Origin: Pseudomonadota bacterium
GTDB lineage: Bacteria; Pseudomonadota; Alphaproteobacteria; Rhizobiales; Xanthobacteraceae
Length of the DNA stretch: 7,158 nt
NCBI GenBank assembly: GCA_023405565.1
Contig: JAEXXW010000418.1
Location: 1-7,158, forward strand
Direction: 5' to 3'
The first letter of the stretch is position 1. Every line of letters begins with the position of its first letter. The notes below the pieces were generated by a model, which saw only the letters and a program-made list of their open reading frames with translations, ran no database searches and had not been told where the DNA came from. A program made the translations under genes and the position numbers. Below, in pieces: positions 6,583 to 7,158 of this stretch.

Positions 6583-6686
6583 CCGTTCGTCCCCGCGAAA
6601 GCGGGGACCCAGAGCAACATTCTGGATTCCCGCTGGAGCCTGTGCTCGGACGCGCGAAAGCGCGATCCGAGTGCGGGAATGAACGG
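6583..6686. repeat. Composite nested palindromic element (REP-like, GAAA loops)
   Basis: The outer arms CCGTTC (6583-6588) and GAACGG (6681-6686) pair exactly. Inside are a GAAA-looped hairpin GTCCCCGC/GCGGGGAC (6589-6608), a short hairpin CCAGA/TCTGG (6609-6613 and 6621-6625), and the pair ATTCCCGC (6626-6633) with GCGGGAAT (6673-6680). The last pair encloses a second GAAA-looped hairpin, CTCGGACGCGC/GCGCGATCCGAG (6645-6671), with one bulged base. The layout is cloverleaf-like. Alternatively, 6583-6596 can pair almost fully with 6673-6686, with one wobble and one mismatch. The opening CCCCGCGAAAGCGGGGAC type of palindrome is familiar from alphaproteobacterial intergenic regions. It sits between convergent genes, so it may also end both transcripts, although no T tract follows. 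It could be a REP/MITE-like repeat; copy number cannot be judged from one window. Confidence 0.75.
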
Positions 6687-6707
6687 AGAGAGTGCCGACG
6701 ACTCCAA

Positions 6708-7158
6708 CTATTGCTGGATCTTCGCGTCCTTGATCACCTTGGCCCACAGGTCGAGCTCGAGCTTGATGCGCTCAGCCGTCTGCTCGGGCGTCGTTCCCAT
6801 GGGAGAAAACCCGAGCGCATCCAGCTTTTGCACGACATCGGGCATCGCCACAGCCTTGGCCATCTCGCGAGACAGCTTGTCGACAATCTCCTTCGGCGTT
6901 CCGGCGGGTGCGAGCGCCAGAAGGATTGTCTCGGCCTCCTGCCCGGGCAATCCGGCCTCGGTCATGGTCGGCACATCCGGCAACGCCGAGACACGCTTTG
7001 GTCCAATGATCGCCAGCGCGCGCAACTCGCCACCCTTGACCAGCGGGATCGCAGGCGCGAGCGCGGCAATGACAATCGGTGTATGGCCGCCGACTGCCGA
7101 TTGCAGCGCCGGAGCGCCGCCGGCAAACGGCACATGCACCATGTCGAGCCCATAGGCC
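6708..7158 (-). CDS. Second Bug/TctC-family substrate-binding protein, N-terminus outside window
   Basis: The minus-strand frame runs open from the right edge to a TAG at 6710-6708, giving about 150 C-terminal residues. The ATG at 7142 is internal, because the frame continues upstream as AYGLD and family members have a GLDMVHVPFAGGAPALQSAVGG segment exactly here. Further family marks are GGELRALAIIGPKR, LPDVPTMTEAGLPGQE, LAPAGTPKEIVDKL and a closing LDLWAKVIKDAKI helix. The protein is a probable periplasmic organic-acid receptor, like the one at 1468-2427, but different enough in wording that it is not a recent duplicate of it. The signal peptide and first lobe lie beyond the window. It converges on the ABC-F gene, with the palindromic element in the 159-bp gap. 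Ligand and permease partner are unknown. Confidence 0.93.
   Translation of the reverse strand, partial: AYGLDMVHVPFAGGAPALQSAVGGHTPIVIAALAPAIPLVKGGELRALAIIGPKRVSALPDVPTMTEAGLPGQEAETILLALAPAGTPKEIVDKLSREMAKAVAMPDVVQKLDALGFSPMGTTPEQTAERIKLELDLWAKVIKDAKIQQ

Noticed and set aside
1..7158. tRNA, rRNA, CRISPR array, insertion sequence or phage genes
   Set aside because: No tRNA-like cloverleaf with a TPsiC-type arm, no regularly spaced direct repeats, and no transposase, integrase or phage motifs were seen on either strand.

Overview
The window looks like ordinary chromosome from a GC-rich alphaproteobacterium, most likely order Hyphomicrobiales (Bradyrhizobium, Rhodopseudomonas, Afipia and relatives). 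This is inferred from three things: strong G/C bias at third codon positions, two orphan tripartite-tricarboxylate (Bug/TctC) binding proteins, and a GAAA-looped palindromic intergenic element of a kind common in these genomes. No sequence search could be run, so the taxonomy is tentative.

Layout from left to right. (1) Positions 1-1356 (+) hold the C-terminal 451 residues of a YtcJ-like amidohydrolase, cut at the left edge. (2) A perfect 10-bp hairpin follows its stop. (3) At 1468-2427 (+) is a complete secreted Bug/TctC solute-binding protein. (4) Positions 2428-2855 hold no long gene. They contain hairpins and a tiny minus-strand reading frame (2587-2640) for an extremely lysine-rich 17-residue peptide with a plausible Shine-Dalgarno. 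(5) At 2856-4325 (-) is a large exported cysteine-rich protein with an N-terminal CAP/SCP (YkwD-like) domain, beta-rich middle regions and a small C-terminal cysteine cluster. (6) A 351-bp divergent spacer follows, with a chain of overlapping hairpins near the next gene. (7) At 4677-6548 (+) is a YheS-type ABC-F ATPase with a coiled-coil tail. (8) A composite nested palindrome (6583-6686) lies between convergent genes. (9) At 6708-7158 (-) is the C-terminal part of a second Bug/TctC protein, cut at the right edge.

How the genes may work together: the amidohydrolase and the first Bug protein are co-directional but 111 bp apart with a hairpin between them, so a link through catabolism of an imported amide or organic acid is possible but unproven. 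No TctA or TctB membrane genes are present, so both binding proteins are orphans here, as is common for the family. The CAP-domain protein and the ABC-F ATPase are divergent and have no evident functional link.

I found no convincing new multi-gene system. The observations most worth a second look are the lysine-rich micro-gene, the composite palindrome, the multidomain CAP protein and the hairpin-rich leader of the ABC-F gene.
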